Source of the DNA: Pseudomonas sp. RIT-562
GTDB taxonomy: Bacteria > Pseudomonadota > Gammaproteobacteria > Pseudomonadales > Pseudomonadaceae
Direction of reading: 5' to 3'
Assembly (NCBI RefSeq): GCF_026241895.1
Contig: NZ_JAPJIV010000023.1
Span: 57,643-121,642, forward strand
Length of the DNA stretch: 64,000 nucleotides
Below are positions 25,163-33,554 of the stretch, piece after piece (positions within the stretch are counted from its first letter, which is position 1; the number at the start of each line of letters is the position of its first letter). The notes below the pieces were generated by a model that ran no database searches, was not told where the DNA came from, and saw only the letters and a list, made by a program, of their open reading frames with translations. Made by a program: the position numbers and the translations under genes.

Positions 25163-26067
25163 GTGTGGCGTTGTTGAGTGTCGCCGCAGTGGCGCTGGAT
25201 GCGCTGCTGGGCGAACCCAAACGCTGGCATCCGCTGGTGGCGTTCGGCCGCTTTGCCGATCGCATCGAACAACGCTTCAATAGTGGCGGCAGGGGCTGGC
25301 GTAGCCATGGCGTGACCGCCTGGGTGCTTGCCGTGCTGCCGTTGACGTTGCTGGCGACAGCGCTGTCCTGGGCGCCATTGGTGGGCTGGATCGTCGAAAT
25401 CCTCGCGCTCTATTGCGCATTGGGCATGCGCAGCCTCGGCGAGCATGTCGCACCGGTGGCCAGAGCCTTGCGCAGCGATGACCTGGACGAGGCGCGGACC
25501 CGCGTCGGTTATCTGGTCAGCCGCCAGACCAGCAAACTGGATAAAACCGAAGTCGCCCGCGCCGCCACCGAATCAGTCCTGGAGAACGGTAGCGACGCAG
25601 TGTTCGCCGCACTGTTCTGGTTTGTCGTCGCCGGTGCGCCGGGGGTAGTGCTCTATCGCCTGAGCAACACACTTGATGCCATGTGGGGTTATCGCAACGA
25701 ACGCTTCGAGCGCTTTGGCTGGGCGGCAGCGAAAATCGACGACGTGCTCAACTATATTCCTGCGCGGCTGGTGGCATTGACCTACGCCGTCCTGGGCAAA
25801 ACTCGACTGGCGCTCAAATGCTGGCGGACCCAGGGGCCGACCTGGGACAGTCCGAATGCCGGTCCGGTCATGGCCGCAGGCGCCGGTGCGCTTGGGGTGG
25901 AGCTGGGCGGCGCGGCGATCTACCACGGCGAGTTGCACCAGCGCCCGCAGCTGGGCGAGGGCGCTCCCGCGGATGCGGACTCCATCGACCGTGGCTGGCA
26001 ATTGGTCCAACGCGGGGTATGGTTGTGGCTGCTGATTATCTGCGTGGGGACAGAATTTTATGCTTGA
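25159..26067 (+). CDS. cobD: Adenosylcobinamide-phosphate synthase
   Basis: Integral membrane protein (302 aa) of the CbiB/CobD family that attaches (R)-1-amino-2-propanol O-phosphate to adenosylcobyrate. Conserved features: VALDALLGEPKRWHPLVAFG at the amino terminus, LGEHVAPVARALR, SRQTSKLDKTEVARAATES, the NGSDAVFAALFWFVVAGAPG segment and LDAMWGYRNERFERFGWAAA. Several hydrophobic helices lie in between. Four-base overlap with bluB and eight-base overlap with the next gene. In CobD/CbiB nomenclature the names are swapped between organisms; Pseudomonas usage followed here. Confidence 0.95.
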   Translation: MSVALLSVAAVALDALLGEPKRWHPLVAFGRFADRIEQRFNSGGRGWRSHGVTAWVLAVLPLTLLATALSWAPLVGWIVEILALYCALGMRSLGEHVAPVARALRSDDLDEARTRVGYLVSRQTSKLDKTEVARAATESVLENGSDAVFAALFWFVVAGAPGVVLYRLSNTLDAMWGYRNERFERFGWAAAKIDDVLNYIPARLVALTYAVLGKTRLALKCWRTQGPTWDSPNAGPVMAAGAGALGVELGGAAIYHGELHQRPQLGEGAPADADSIDRGWQLVQRGVWLWLLIICVGTEFYA

Positions 26068-27052
26068 GCATGGCGGGCGCTTACGCAAGGCGGCACTCGA
26101 ATATGGGATCGCCGAGGCCGACTGGCTCGACCTGTCCACTGGCCTGGCACCCTGGCCATTTCCTGTTCCGGACATTCCGTTGAGAGCCTGGGCGCGGCTG
26201 CCGGAAAACGATGACGGCCTGGAACAGGCTGCCTGCGATTATTACGCTGCTGCCCAGGTGCTGCCAGTGGCCGGTTCGCAAATGGCGATCCAGCTCCTGC
26301 CGCGTTTGCGCCGTGCCGGCAAGGTCGGCGTGCTGTCGCCTTGTTACGCCGAACACGCCGAAGCCTGGCGCCGCAACGGTTATATCGTGCGGGAAGTGCT
26401 GGAGCAGGAGGTGGATTTTTTCATCGATAACCTCGACGTGCTGGTGGTAGTCAATCCGAACAACCCTACGGGCCTGAGCCTGACCCCCAATCGCCTGCTC
26501 GACTGGCATGCGCGACTGGCCCAGCGTGGCGGCTGGCTGGTGGTGGACGAGGCGTTCATGGACAACACCCCGCAATTGAGCGTCGCGTCTTATGCGCACC
26601 AGGTCGGCTTGATCGTGTTGCGCTCATTCGGCAAATTTTTCGGCCTGGCCGGCGTGCGCCTGGGGTTTGTGCTGGCCGAGCGCAGACTGCTCAAATTGCT
26701 CGCCGAGCAAGTCGGGCCCTGGGCAGTCAGCGGGCCGACCCGGGTACTGGGGCAGGCCTGTCTGCTGGATACCCAGGGGCAGGTCAAGCAGCGTTTGCGC
26801 ACCCAGGCGGCCAGCGAACGCCTGGCGCTGTTGCTCGAGCAATACGGCTTGCAGCCGCAGGGTGGCTGCGCGTTGTTCCAGTGGCTGATGACCGAATACG
26901 CCGAAACCCTGCATGTGTTCATGGCGCGGCGCGGCATTCTGTTGCGCCTGTTTACCCACAACAGCAGCCTGCGGTTTGGCCTGCCGGCCGAGGAAGCGGA
27001 CTGGACGCGGCTTGCGTCGGCACTTGAAGCTTTTTTTGGGGAAAGGCAATGA
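26060..27052 (+). CDS. cobC: Threonine-phosphate decarboxylase
   Basis: PLP enzyme (330 aa, aminotransferase fold type I) that makes (R)-1-amino-2-propanol O-phosphate from L-threonine O-phosphate for the preceding synthase. Visible: VVVNPNNPTGLSLTPNRLL, the Asp-containing WLVVDEAFMDNTPQLS, and the PLP Schiff-base Lys in VLRSFGKFFGLAGVRLGF near residue 193; Arg for the carboxylate in LRFGLPAEE. The start lies inside the cobD 3' end. Pathway context makes this assignment safer than a HisC-like aminotransferase. Confidence 0.94.
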   Translation: MLEHGGRLRKAALEYGIAEADWLDLSTGLAPWPFPVPDIPLRAWARLPENDDGLEQAACDYYAAAQVLPVAGSQMAIQLLPRLRRAGKVGVLSPCYAEHAEAWRRNGYIVREVLEQEVDFFIDNLDVLVVVNPNNPTGLSLTPNRLLDWHARLAQRGGWLVVDEAFMDNTPQLSVASYAHQVGLIVLRSFGKFFGLAGVRLGFVLAERRLLKLLAEQVGPWAVSGPTRVLGQACLLDTQGQVKQRLRTQAASERLALLLEQYGLQPQGGCALFQWLMTEYAETLHVFMARRGILLRLFTHNSSLRFGLPAEEADWTRLASALEAFFGERQ

Positions 27053-28521
27053 CTACTTTGATGGTGCAAGGCGCAACTCTCATGGTGCAGGGCACGACTT
27101 CCGACGCCGGCAAGAGCACGCTGGTGACGGCGTTGTGTCGTTGGGTGGTGCGCCAGGGCGTCAGCGTGGTGCCGTTCAAGCCGCAGAACATGGCGCTGAA
27201 CAGTGCGGTGACCGCCGACGGCGGCGAAATAGGCCGAGCACAGGCGGTGCAGGCCCAGGCGGCCAATCTCGAACCGCACACCGACATGAATCCTGTGCTG
27301 CTCAAGCCCAACAGCGACACCGGCGCCCAGGTGATTATCCATGGGCGCGCGGTGACCACCATGAACGCCGTGGCCTATCACGACTACAAGGCCATCGCGA
27401 TGCAGGCGGTGCTCGCTTCCCATCGACGTTTGAGCGCAGCGTATCCGGTGGTGATGGTCGAAGGCGCGGGTTCCCCAGCGGAGATCAATCTGCGCGCCGG
27501 CGACATCGCCAACATGGGTTTTGCCGAGGCGGTCGATTGTCCGGTGGTGTTGATTGCCGACATTAACCGCGGCGGGGTGTTCGCGCATCTGGTCGGCACC
27601 CTGGAGTTGCTGTCCGCCAGTGAGCAGGCACGTGTCAAAGGTTTCATCATCAATCGTTTTCGCGGCGATATCGCCTTGCTGCAACCTGGCCTGGACTGGC
27701 TGGAGGAGCGCACCGGCAAGCCGGTGATCGGCGTGCTGCCGTACGTGATGGACTTGCATCTGGAGGCTGAGGACGGCATCGATCAGCGTCAGACTGACAA
27801 GGCGGAACAGGTGCTCAAGGTGGTGGTGCCGGTCCTGCCGCGCATCAGCAATCACACGGATTTCGATCCGCTGCGCCTGCACCCGCAAGTGGACTTGCAG
27901 TTCATCGGTCCCGGGCAGGCGATTCCTGCGGCGGACTTGATCATTCTGCCGGGCTCGAAAAGCGTGCGCAGCGATCTTGCGTACCTCAAGGCCAATGGCT
28001 GGGACGCGGCGATTTCTCGTCACCTGCGCTATGGCGGCAAGCTGCTGGGGATTTGTGGCGGCCTGCAGATGCTCGGCGCACAGGTGCATGATCCGCTGGG
28101 TCTGGAAGGGGTGCCGGGTTCCAGCACAGGGCTGGGCCTGCTGGCGTTTGAAACCCGCCTTGAAGCAGAGAAACAGCTGCGTAATGTGCGAGGTCGCCTG
28201 GCCCTGGAAGACGCAGAGGTCAGCGGTTACGAAATTCACGCAGGCGTGACCACCGGCCCTGCGCTGGAGAGGACGGCAGTGCTGCTCGATGATGGTCGCT
28301 GTGATGGAGCGCAGAGCGTTGACGGGCAGATTTTCGCCACCTACCTGCATGGTCTGTTCGAGTCGCCGGCGGCGTGCAGCGCGCTGTTGCGCTGGGCCGG
28401 TTTGCAGGAGGTGCAGGAGGTGGATTATCACGGGTTGCGCGAGCGCGATATCGAGCGGTTGGCGGATCTGGTGGAGGAACACCTGGATACCCGGTTGTTG
28501 CGTGAACTCTGTGGGATTTGA
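27049..28521 (+). CDS. cobQ: Cobyric acid synthase
   Basis: Glutamine-dependent amidotransferase (490 aa) that amidates the b, d, e and g side chains of adenosylcobyrinate a,c-diamide. P-loop QGTTSDAGKSTLVTALCRW; glutaminase Cys in LLGICGGLQMLGAQVHDPLG and His in YLHGLFESP. The very start is odd: LMVQGAT is repeated as LMVQGTT, because codons 4-10 and 11-17 are a diverged 21-base tandem duplication (27058-27099), which pushes the P-loop seven residues inward. The first ATG is favoured by GGGGAAAGG upstream and by ATGA overlap with cobC. Confidence 0.95.
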   Translation: MTTLMVQGATLMVQGTTSDAGKSTLVTALCRWVVRQGVSVVPFKPQNMALNSAVTADGGEIGRAQAVQAQAANLEPHTDMNPVLLKPNSDTGAQVIIHGRAVTTMNAVAYHDYKAIAMQAVLASHRRLSAAYPVVMVEGAGSPAEINLRAGDIANMGFAEAVDCPVVLIADINRGGVFAHLVGTLELLSASEQARVKGFIINRFRGDIALLQPGLDWLEERTGKPVIGVLPYVMDLHLEAEDGIDQRQTDKAEQVLKVVVPVLPRISNHTDFDPLRLHPQVDLQFIGPGQAIPAADLIILPGSKSVRSDLAYLKANGWDAAISRHLRYGGKLLGICGGLQMLGAQVHDPLGLEGVPGSSTGLGLLAFETRLEAEKQLRNVRGRLALEDAEVSGYEIHAGVTTGPALERTAVLLDDGRCDGAQSVDGQIFATYLHGLFESPAACSALLRWAGLQEVQEVDYHGLRERDIERLADLVEEHLDTRLLRELCGI

Positions 28522-28539
28522 GGTGATCTTGCGGGCCTC

Positions 28540-28614
28540 ATCGCGAGCAGGCTCACTCCTACATGGGGGCTGCGGTGTTCACGAAACATCTGTAGGAGCG
28601 AGCCTGCTCGCGAT
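28540..28614. repeat. REPIN, GTAGGAG family
   Basis: Inverted copies of GTAGGAGTGAGCCTGCTCGC-type REP (28540-28562 reverse, 28592-28614 forward, one base different) in the 132-base gap between cobQ and cobU. It is the only non-overlapping junction inside the cob operon and could shape mRNA processing or stability there. Confidence 0.9.
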
Positions 28615-28653
28615 GACGGCCTACGCTCCACCGAAGATCTTAAGGAATCAACC

Positions 28654-29175
28654 ATGCTGCAACTAATCCTCGGCGGCGCCCGCTCCGGCAAAAGCCGCCT
28701 GGCCGAAAGACTCGCCTCTGACAGTCAGCTGGCAGTCACTTACATCGCCACCAGCCAACCCCTGGACGGGGGGATGAGCGACCGGGTGGCCCATCATCGT
28801 GCCCGTCGTCCGGCCGAATGGGCATTGATCGAAGAACCTCTGGAATTGGCGCGCGTACTGCGTGAAAACGCCAGGGCCGATCGCTGCCTGCTGGTGGATT
28901 GCCTGACCTTGTGGCTCACCAACCTGCTGATGCTCGATAACGCCGAGCGCCTGGCGGTCGAACGCGAGGCTTTGCTCGACTGCCTGGCGAACTTGCCAGG
29001 TGAAATCATTTTTGTCAGCAACGAGACCGGCATGGGCGTGGTGCCGCTGGGCGAGCTGACCCGGCGCTATGTCGATGAGGCCGGCTGGCTGCATCAGGCC
29101 CTGGCCGAGCGTTGCCAGCGAGTCGTCCTCACCGTTGCCGGCCTGCCCCTGACTCTGAAAGGAACTGCGTTATGA
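28654..29175 (+). CDS. cobU: Bifunctional adenosylcobinamide kinase / adenosylcobinamide-phosphate guanylyltransferase
   Basis: Enzyme of 173 aa (CobP/CobU) that phosphorylates adenosylcobinamide and activates it to AdoCbi-GDP. P-loop at the very start, LILGGARSGKSRLAERLA; second signature VTYIATSQPLDGGMSDRVAHHRARRP with the guanylylated His in AHHRARRP; then CLLVDCLTLWLTNLL and IFVSNETGMGVVPLGELTRRYVD. The final bases overlap cobT (ATGA). Confident by motif order and context. Confidence 0.95.
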   Translation: MLQLILGGARSGKSRLAERLASDSQLAVTYIATSQPLDGGMSDRVAHHRARRPAEWALIEEPLELARVLRENARADRCLLVDCLTLWLTNLLMLDNAERLAVEREALLDCLANLPGEIIFVSNETGMGVVPLGELTRRYVDEAGWLHQALAERCQRVVLTVAGLPLTLKGTAL

Positions 29176-30227
29176 CCCAACCTTGGTGGCTCAACCCGTG
29201 CCAACCGATTGATACCCTGGTCGTCGAAGCGGCTGAGGCACGCCAGCAGCAACTGACCAAGCCCGCCGGGTCGCTGGGACGGCTTGAATCTATCGCGGTG
29301 CAATTGGCCGGACTGCAAGGGCAACTGAAGCCGAGGCTGGATCAGGTGTGGATCGCCATCTTTGCCGGCGACCACGGCGTGGTTGCCGAGGGGGTGTCGG
29401 CGTTTCCCCAGGAAGTGACCGGGCAGATGTTGCTCAACTTTGTCAGCGGCGGAGCGGCGATCAGCGTGCTGGCACGTCAGCTGGGCGCTAACCTGGAAGT
29501 GGTGGATCTGGGCACGGTTAACCCGGCCCTTGATCTCCAGGGTGTGCGGCACCTGAACATCGGCCCGGGCACGGCGAATTTCGCCGTGACCGCAGCGATG
29601 ACCGCGGCACAGGGCGCACTGGCGTTGCAGGCGGGTCGCGACAGCGTGCACCGCGCGCTTGCTGGCGGCGCGCAGCTGTTTATCGGCGGTGAAATGGGCA
29701 TCGGCAATACCACCGCAGCCAGCGCCCTGGCCTGTGCACTGCTCGATTGTCCGGTGGCGCATCTGACCGGGCCAGGCACCGGGTTGAACGCGGCGGGGGT
29801 CAGCCATAAAGCGCGGGTCATTGAGCGCGCGCTGGCGCTGCACAGTGCCCAGCGGGGCGATCCGTTGGAGTCGCTGTTCAATCTTGGCGGCTTTGAAATT
29901 GCCGCGCTGGTCGGCGCCTATCTGGCCTGTGCCCAGGAAGGCGTGGCGGTGCTGGTGGACGGTTTTATCTGCAGCGTCGCCGCGCTGGTGGCAGTGCAGC
30001 TCAATCCCCAATGCCGCCAATGGCTGTTGTTCGCGCACTCTGGCGCCGAGCCGGGCCATCGCCATGTGCTCGAAACACTCGGCGCCGAACCTTTGCTCGA
30101 ACTCGGCCTGCGTCTGGGCGAGGGCAGCGGTGCCGCGCTGGCCGTGCCATTGCTGCGCCTGGCGTGCGATCTTCACGGGCAGATGGCGACCTTTGCCGAA
30201 GCCGCCGTCGCGGACCGTCCGGCATGA
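29172..30227 (+). CDS. cobT: Nicotinate-nucleotide--dimethylbenzimidazole phosphoribosyltransferase
   Basis: Makes alpha-ribazole 5'-phosphate from DMB (the BluB product) and nicotinate mononucleotide; 351 aa. Motifs: TKPAGSLGRLESIAVQLAGL, IFAGDHGVVAEGVSAFPQEV, FIGGEMGIGNTTAASALACA and the carboxy-terminal HSGAEPGHRHVLE, all typical, plus the catalytic Glu in the last third (LGEGSGAALAVPLLR). Start chosen at the ATG overlapping cobU; an upstream in-frame start would extend into cobU. Confidence 0.95.
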   Translation: MTQPWWLNPCQPIDTLVVEAAEARQQQLTKPAGSLGRLESIAVQLAGLQGQLKPRLDQVWIAIFAGDHGVVAEGVSAFPQEVTGQMLLNFVSGGAAISVLARQLGANLEVVDLGTVNPALDLQGVRHLNIGPGTANFAVTAAMTAAQGALALQAGRDSVHRALAGGAQLFIGGEMGIGNTTAASALACALLDCPVAHLTGPGTGLNAAGVSHKARVIERALALHSAQRGDPLESLFNLGGFEIAALVGAYLACAQEGVAVLVDGFICSVAALVAVQLNPQCRQWLLFAHSGAEPGHRHVLETLGAEPLLELGLRLGEGSGAALAVPLLRLACDLHGQMATFAEAAVADRPA

Positions 30228-30799
30228 CCCTGCGCCTGGACCTGTTGCGCCACGGCGAAACCGAACTCGGCGGCGGCCTGCGCGGCAGCATTGACGACGC
30301 GCTGACCGAAACGGGTTGGGCGCAGATGCGAGCGGCAGTGGCGCAACAGGGCCCCTGGGACCGTCTGATCAGTTCACCGCTGCAGCGCTGTGCGCGTTTT
30401 GCCGAGGAACTCGGCGAGCGCCTGAACGTGCCGGTGCATCACGACAAAGATTTGCAGGAGCTGCACTTCGGCGTCTGGGAAGGGCAGAGCGCTGCTGCGT
30501 TGATGGAAACCGATGCCCAGGATCTGGGCCGGTTCTGGGCCGATCCCTATGCGTTTACCCCGCCTGAGGGTGAGCCGGTCGCAGATTTCTCCGCACGGGT
30601 GCTGGGTGCAGTCGAGCGTTTGCACGCTGCCTATGCAGGCGAGCGGGTGTTGCTGGTCAGCCACGGCGGCGTGATGCGCCTGTTGCTGGCGCGGGCCCGG
30701 GGGTTACCCCGTGAACAGTTGCTGAATGTCGAAGTCGGCCACGGTGCGCTATTTGCGCTGGCCGTTGAATCGGGCGGATTGTTACGGGAAGCGAGCTGA
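30224..30799 (+). CDS. Alpha-ribazole phosphatase-type histidine phosphatase
   Basis: Histidine phosphatase superfamily member of 191 aa. The catalytic motif is at the start, LDLLRHGETELGGGLRGSID (RHG, phosphohistidine); the Arg in ISSPLQRCARFAEELG, the acid Glu in LQELHFGVWEGQSA and the second His in LLVSHGGVMRLLLARA complete the set. The place between cobT and cobS points to dephosphorylation of alpha-ribazole phosphate or of adenosylcobalamin phosphate (CobC/CobZ role). The substrate is inferred from context, since this superfamily is broad. Overlaps cobT by four bases. Confidence 0.88.
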   Translation: MTLRLDLLRHGETELGGGLRGSIDDALTETGWAQMRAAVAQQGPWDRLISSPLQRCARFAEELGERLNVPVHHDKDLQELHFGVWEGQSAAALMETDAQDLGRFWADPYAFTPPEGEPVADFSARVLGAVERLHAAYAGERVLLVSHGGVMRLLLARARGLPREQLLNVEVGHGALFALAVESGGLLREAS

Positions 30800-30801
30800 G
30801 C

Positions 30802-31533
30802 ATGCTGCCATTCTGGATCGCCCTGCAATTCCTCAGCAGCCTGCCAATTCGTCTGCCAGGTATGCCGGAGCCTCGGGAGCTCGGGCGCTCGCTGCTGTTT
30901 TATCCGCTGGTGGGGCTGCTGTTCGGGTTGATTCTGTGGGGCCTTAACGGGGCGCTGCACGGCGCTCCGCTATTGCTACACGCGGCGCTGCTGCTGCCGG
31001 TGTGGGTGTTGCTCAGTGGCGCCTTGCACCTCGATGGCCTGGCGGACAGCGCTGATGCGTGGCTCGGTGGTTTCGGCGATCGCGAGCGCACCCTGACCAT
31101 CATGAAGGACCCGCGCAGCGGACCGATCGCGGTGGTCACGCTGATCCTGGTATTGCTGCTCAAGTTTGCCGCGTTACTGGCGTTGATCGAGCAGCAACAG
31201 AGTGTTTATTTGCTGATTGTGCCGCTGCTGGGTCGTGGGGCCTTGCTGGCATTGTTCCTGACCACGCCTTACGTGCGTGCCGGCGGACTCGGGCAGGCCC
31301 TGGCTGATCATCTGCCGCGCCGGGCTGGCCAGCAGGTATTGGCCGTCAGTGCGCTGGCCTGTGTTGTGCTGGCGGGGTGGCCAGGTGTGTTTGCGCTGGT
31401 ACTGGCGGGGTTGGCGTTTGCCTGGCTGCGGCAGGTGATGCTGCGGCGATTGGGTGGTACCACCGGCGATACGGCGGGGGCGATGCTGGAGTTGCTGGAG
31501 GTAACGGTGTTGGTTGGGTTGGTGTTGGTCTGA
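30802..31533 (+). CDS. cobS: Adenosylcobinamide-GDP ribazoletransferase (cobalamin synthase)
   Basis: Integral membrane enzyme of 243 aa joining AdoCbi-GDP with alpha-ribazole (phosphate), the last step of nucleotide-loop assembly. Features: QFLSSLPIRLPGMPEPRELG, SGALHLDGLADSADAWLGG (DGLAD motif), DPRSGPIAVVTLILVLLLKF and GRGALLALFLTTPYVRAGGLG. Starts two bases after the phosphatase stop. It ends the operon; a REPIN follows. Confidence 0.95.
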   Translation: MLPFWIALQFLSSLPIRLPGMPEPRELGRSLLFYPLVGLLFGLILWGLNGALHGAPLLLHAALLLPVWVLLSGALHLDGLADSADAWLGGFGDRERTLTIMKDPRSGPIAVVTLILVLLLKFAALLALIEQQQSVYLLIVPLLGRGALLALFLTTPYVRAGGLGQALADHLPRRAGQQVLAVSALACVVLAGWPGVFALVLAGLAFAWLRQVMLRRLGGTTGDTAGAMLELLEVTVLVGLVLV

Positions 31534-31556
31534 TTTGCGTAGGATTTTGCGGCCCT

Positions 31557-31620
31557 ATCGCGAGCAGGCTCACTCCTACATTGCTGAAGATCCCCCTGGA
31601 GGAGTGAGCCTGCTCGCGAT
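31557..31620. repeat. REPIN, GTAGGAG family
   Basis: Inverted REP pair with the GAGTGAGCCTGCTCGCGAT core at 31598-31620 and its reverse at 31557-31579; extended by GGCCCTATCG / CGATAGGGCC. It could serve as the 3' end structure of the cob operon; no separate T-tailed terminator was seen. Confidence 0.9.
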
Positions 31621-31649
31621 AGGGCCCTACCAGTAAACCCAAAAATTCG

Positions 31650-31684
31650 TTGATTTAACTGACTCGCGGGTATATACACGCATC
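31650..31684 (+). promoter_or_regulatory. Promoter and operator of the marR-type gene
   Basis: TTGATT (31650) and TATACA (31673) are spaced 17 bases and lie over the near-palindrome GCGGGTATATACACGC (31666-31681), which ends four bases before the ATG. If this is the promoter, transcription would begin at or next to the ATG, so the mRNA would be leaderless; no SD is seen. The same motif occurs before the MFS gene, so the product is likely its own repressor. Confidence 0.55.
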
Positions 31685-32089
31685 ATGCTCGACTCCCAAT
31701 GTTTATGTATCAACCTGCGTCGCGCCGCCCGTGGCGTCAGCAGGCATTACGACGGCGCTCTCGACGGCTTCGGGATTAACGTTGCCCAGTATTCTTTGCT
31801 GTGCAACCTGCAACGCCTGGACCAACCGAGTATCTCCACCCTGGCCGAGGCAATGGGCCTGGACCGCAGCACGCTGGGGCGCAACCTGCGGGTGCTGGAG
31901 GGGGAAGGGCTGGTGATGCTGGTCGAGGGCGAGGACATGCGTAATCGCATCGTCAAGCTCACCGATGCCGGCGCTGAACGCCTGGCAGCCGCCTTGCCCG
32001 CCTGGGAAGCTGCACAACAGCGTCTGGTTGACCGCCTGGGCGCCGAGAAACGCGAAATCTTGCTCAAACTGCTGGACGAGCTGGCTTGA
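31685..32089 (+). CDS. MarR family transcriptional regulator
   Basis: Winged helix-turn-helix dimer (134 aa). Visible MarR features: an amino-terminal dimer helix with two Cys (MLDSQCLCINLRRAARGVSR), YSLLCNLQRLDQPSISTLAEAMGLDRSTLGRNLRVLEGEGLV as the DNA-reading helices (about 36-80) and LVEGEDMRNRIVKLTDAG as the wing. Cys6 and Cys8 could sense oxidants, though this is only a guess. A palindrome with the same GCGGGTATATA core lies before this gene and before the MFS gene, so it probably controls both. Confidence 0.88.
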   Translation: MLDSQCLCINLRRAARGVSRHYDGALDGFGINVAQYSLLCNLQRLDQPSISTLAEAMGLDRSTLGRNLRVLEGEGLVMLVEGEDMRNRIVKLTDAGAERLAAALPAWEAAQQRLVDRLGAEKREILLKLLDELA

Positions 32090-32109
32090 GGCCGGTTTGT
32101 TCGATCATA

Positions 32110-32127
32110 AGCGGGTATATACCCGCT
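32110..32127. promoter_or_regulatory. Perfect palindromic operator before the MFS gene
   Basis: AGCGGGTATATACCCGCT, a perfect 18-base palindrome, 15 bases before the MFS start. Twelve of its central positions match the imperfect copy before the MarR-type gene, so the two are taken as sites of the same repressor. The central TATATA could itself be the -10 element. Confidence 0.7.
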
Positions 32128-32141
32128 ACCGGAGAATAACC

Positions 32142-33350
32142 ATGACATCGATGTGGCGTACGTGCGGTTGGGTATTGCTGGGCAGTGCGCTGATCCTTGC
32201 GCTGTCGCTGGGCGTTCGCCATGGCTTTGGCCTGTTCCTGGCGCCGATGAGTGCCGAGTTCGGCTGGGGCCGCGAAACGTTCGCCTTTGCCATCGCCCTG
32301 CAAAACCTGATCTGGGGGCTGGCGCAACCTTTCACCGGCGCCCTCGCGGATCGCTTCGGAGCGGCCAAAGTCGTGCTGATCGGCGGTGTTCTGTATGCGG
32401 CAGGCCTGGTGTGCATGGGGCTCTCAGATTCAGCAGTGACCTTGTCCCTGAGTGCCGGCCTATTGATCGGCATCGGGCTGTCGGGCACTTCGTTCTCGGT
32501 GATTCTCGGCGTAGTCGGACGCGCGGTACCGCCGGAAAAACGCAGCATGGGCATGGGCATCGCCAGTGCGGCCGGATCGTTTGGACAGTTCGCCATGCTG
32601 CCAGGCACCCTGGGGCTGATCGGTTGGCTGGGCTGGTCGGCAGCCTTGCTGGTGCTGGGGCTGCTGGTGGCCTTGATCGTGCCCCTGGTCAGCATGCTCA
32701 AGGACAAGCCCCTGCCGTCTCTGGGTCATGAGCAGACGTTGTCTGAAGCGTTGCGCGAAGCCTGTTCTCATTCGGGTTTCTGGCTGCTGGCGTTCGGCTT
32801 TTTCGTCTGCGGGTTTCAGGTGGTGTTCATCGGCGTACACCTGCCGGCTTACCTGGTGGACCAGCATCTGCCGGCTACCGTCGGCACCACGGTGCTGGCG
32901 CTGATCGGCCTGTTCAACATCTTCGGTACCTACACCGCCGGCTGGCTCGGCGGGCGCATGTCCAAGCCGCGACTGTTGACCGGCTTGTACCTGCTGCGCG
33001 CAGTGGTCATCGGTCTGTTTCTGTGGCTGCCGGTCACCACCACCAGTGCTTACCTGTTCGGCATGGCCATGGGGTTCCTGTGGCTGTCCACGGTGCCATT
33101 GACCAACGGCACCGTCGCCACCTTGTTTGGCGTACGAAATCTGTCCATGCTCGGTGGGATTGTATTCCTGTTTCACCAGCTGGGTTCGTTCCTGGGAGGC
33201 TGGTTGGGCGGGGTGGTGTACGACCGAACCGGGAGCTATGACTTGATCTGGCAAGTGGCGATTCTCCTCAGTTTGCTGGCGGCGGCTCTGAACTGGCCGG
33301 TGCGTGAGCGGCCGGTGGCGCGGTTGCAGACTCAATTGAGTGCGTCATGA
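32142..33350 (+). CDS. MFS transporter
   Basis: Twelve-helix major facilitator (402 aa) of the inner membrane, exporter or organic-anion type. ATG at 32142 has CGGAG upstream and gives a normal amino terminus, MTSMWRTCGWVLLGSALILA; the loop motif GALADRFGAAKVVLIGG between helices 2 and 3 is the classic MFS motif A. A second copy-like segment GWLGGRMSKPRLLTGLYLL lies between helices 8 and 9. It is under the palindromic operator shared with the MarR gene, so it may export a toxic ligand that the regulator senses. Overlaps the next small gene by four bases. Confidence 0.88.
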   Translation: MTSMWRTCGWVLLGSALILALSLGVRHGFGLFLAPMSAEFGWGRETFAFAIALQNLIWGLAQPFTGALADRFGAAKVVLIGGVLYAAGLVCMGLSDSAVTLSLSAGLLIGIGLSGTSFSVILGVVGRAVPPEKRSMGMGIASAAGSFGQFAMLPGTLGLIGWLGWSAALLVLGLLVALIVPLVSMLKDKPLPSLGHEQTLSEALREACSHSGFWLLAFGFFVCGFQVVFIGVHLPAYLVDQHLPATVGTTVLALIGLFNIFGTYTAGWLGGRMSKPRLLTGLYLLRAVVIGLFLWLPVTTTSAYLFGMAMGFLWLSTVPLTNGTVATLFGVRNLSMLGGIVFLFHQLGSFLGGWLGGVVYDRTGSYDLIWQVAILLSLLAAALNWPVRERPVARLQTQLSAS

Positions 33351-33469
33351 ACAGTCTTTGGCCGCGGTTTGCCCTGGTGGCTGCTGGCGCCTTGCTGCTG
33401 GCTTTGGTGTGGTGGGGCTGGCAGCGGGGTGGGCTGGCCTTGATGCAGTTGGGCATGGCTGTTTGTTAG
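33347..33469 (+). CDS. Small membrane protein (40 aa) coupled to the MFS gene
   Basis: Short frame whose ATG overlaps the MFS stop (ATGA), reading MNSLWPRFALVAAGALLLAL then VWWGWQRGG and ending LGMAVC. One hydrophobic helix with Arg residues before and after it, so a single-pass membrane microprotein is plausible. The stop overlap with the transporter gene supports translation. Function unknown; could be a subunit or modulator of the MFS protein. No homologue known to me. Confidence 0.6.
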   Translation: MNSLWPRFALVAAGALLLALVWWGWQRGGLALMQLGMAVC

Positions 33470-33554
33470 CGAGCTTTATGCTGGATAGCCGCTTGCTAGA
33501 GGCAGGCGTGCGCGAGTAACTTCGTGTAGACGACCTTCTCAAGGATGCACCGAT

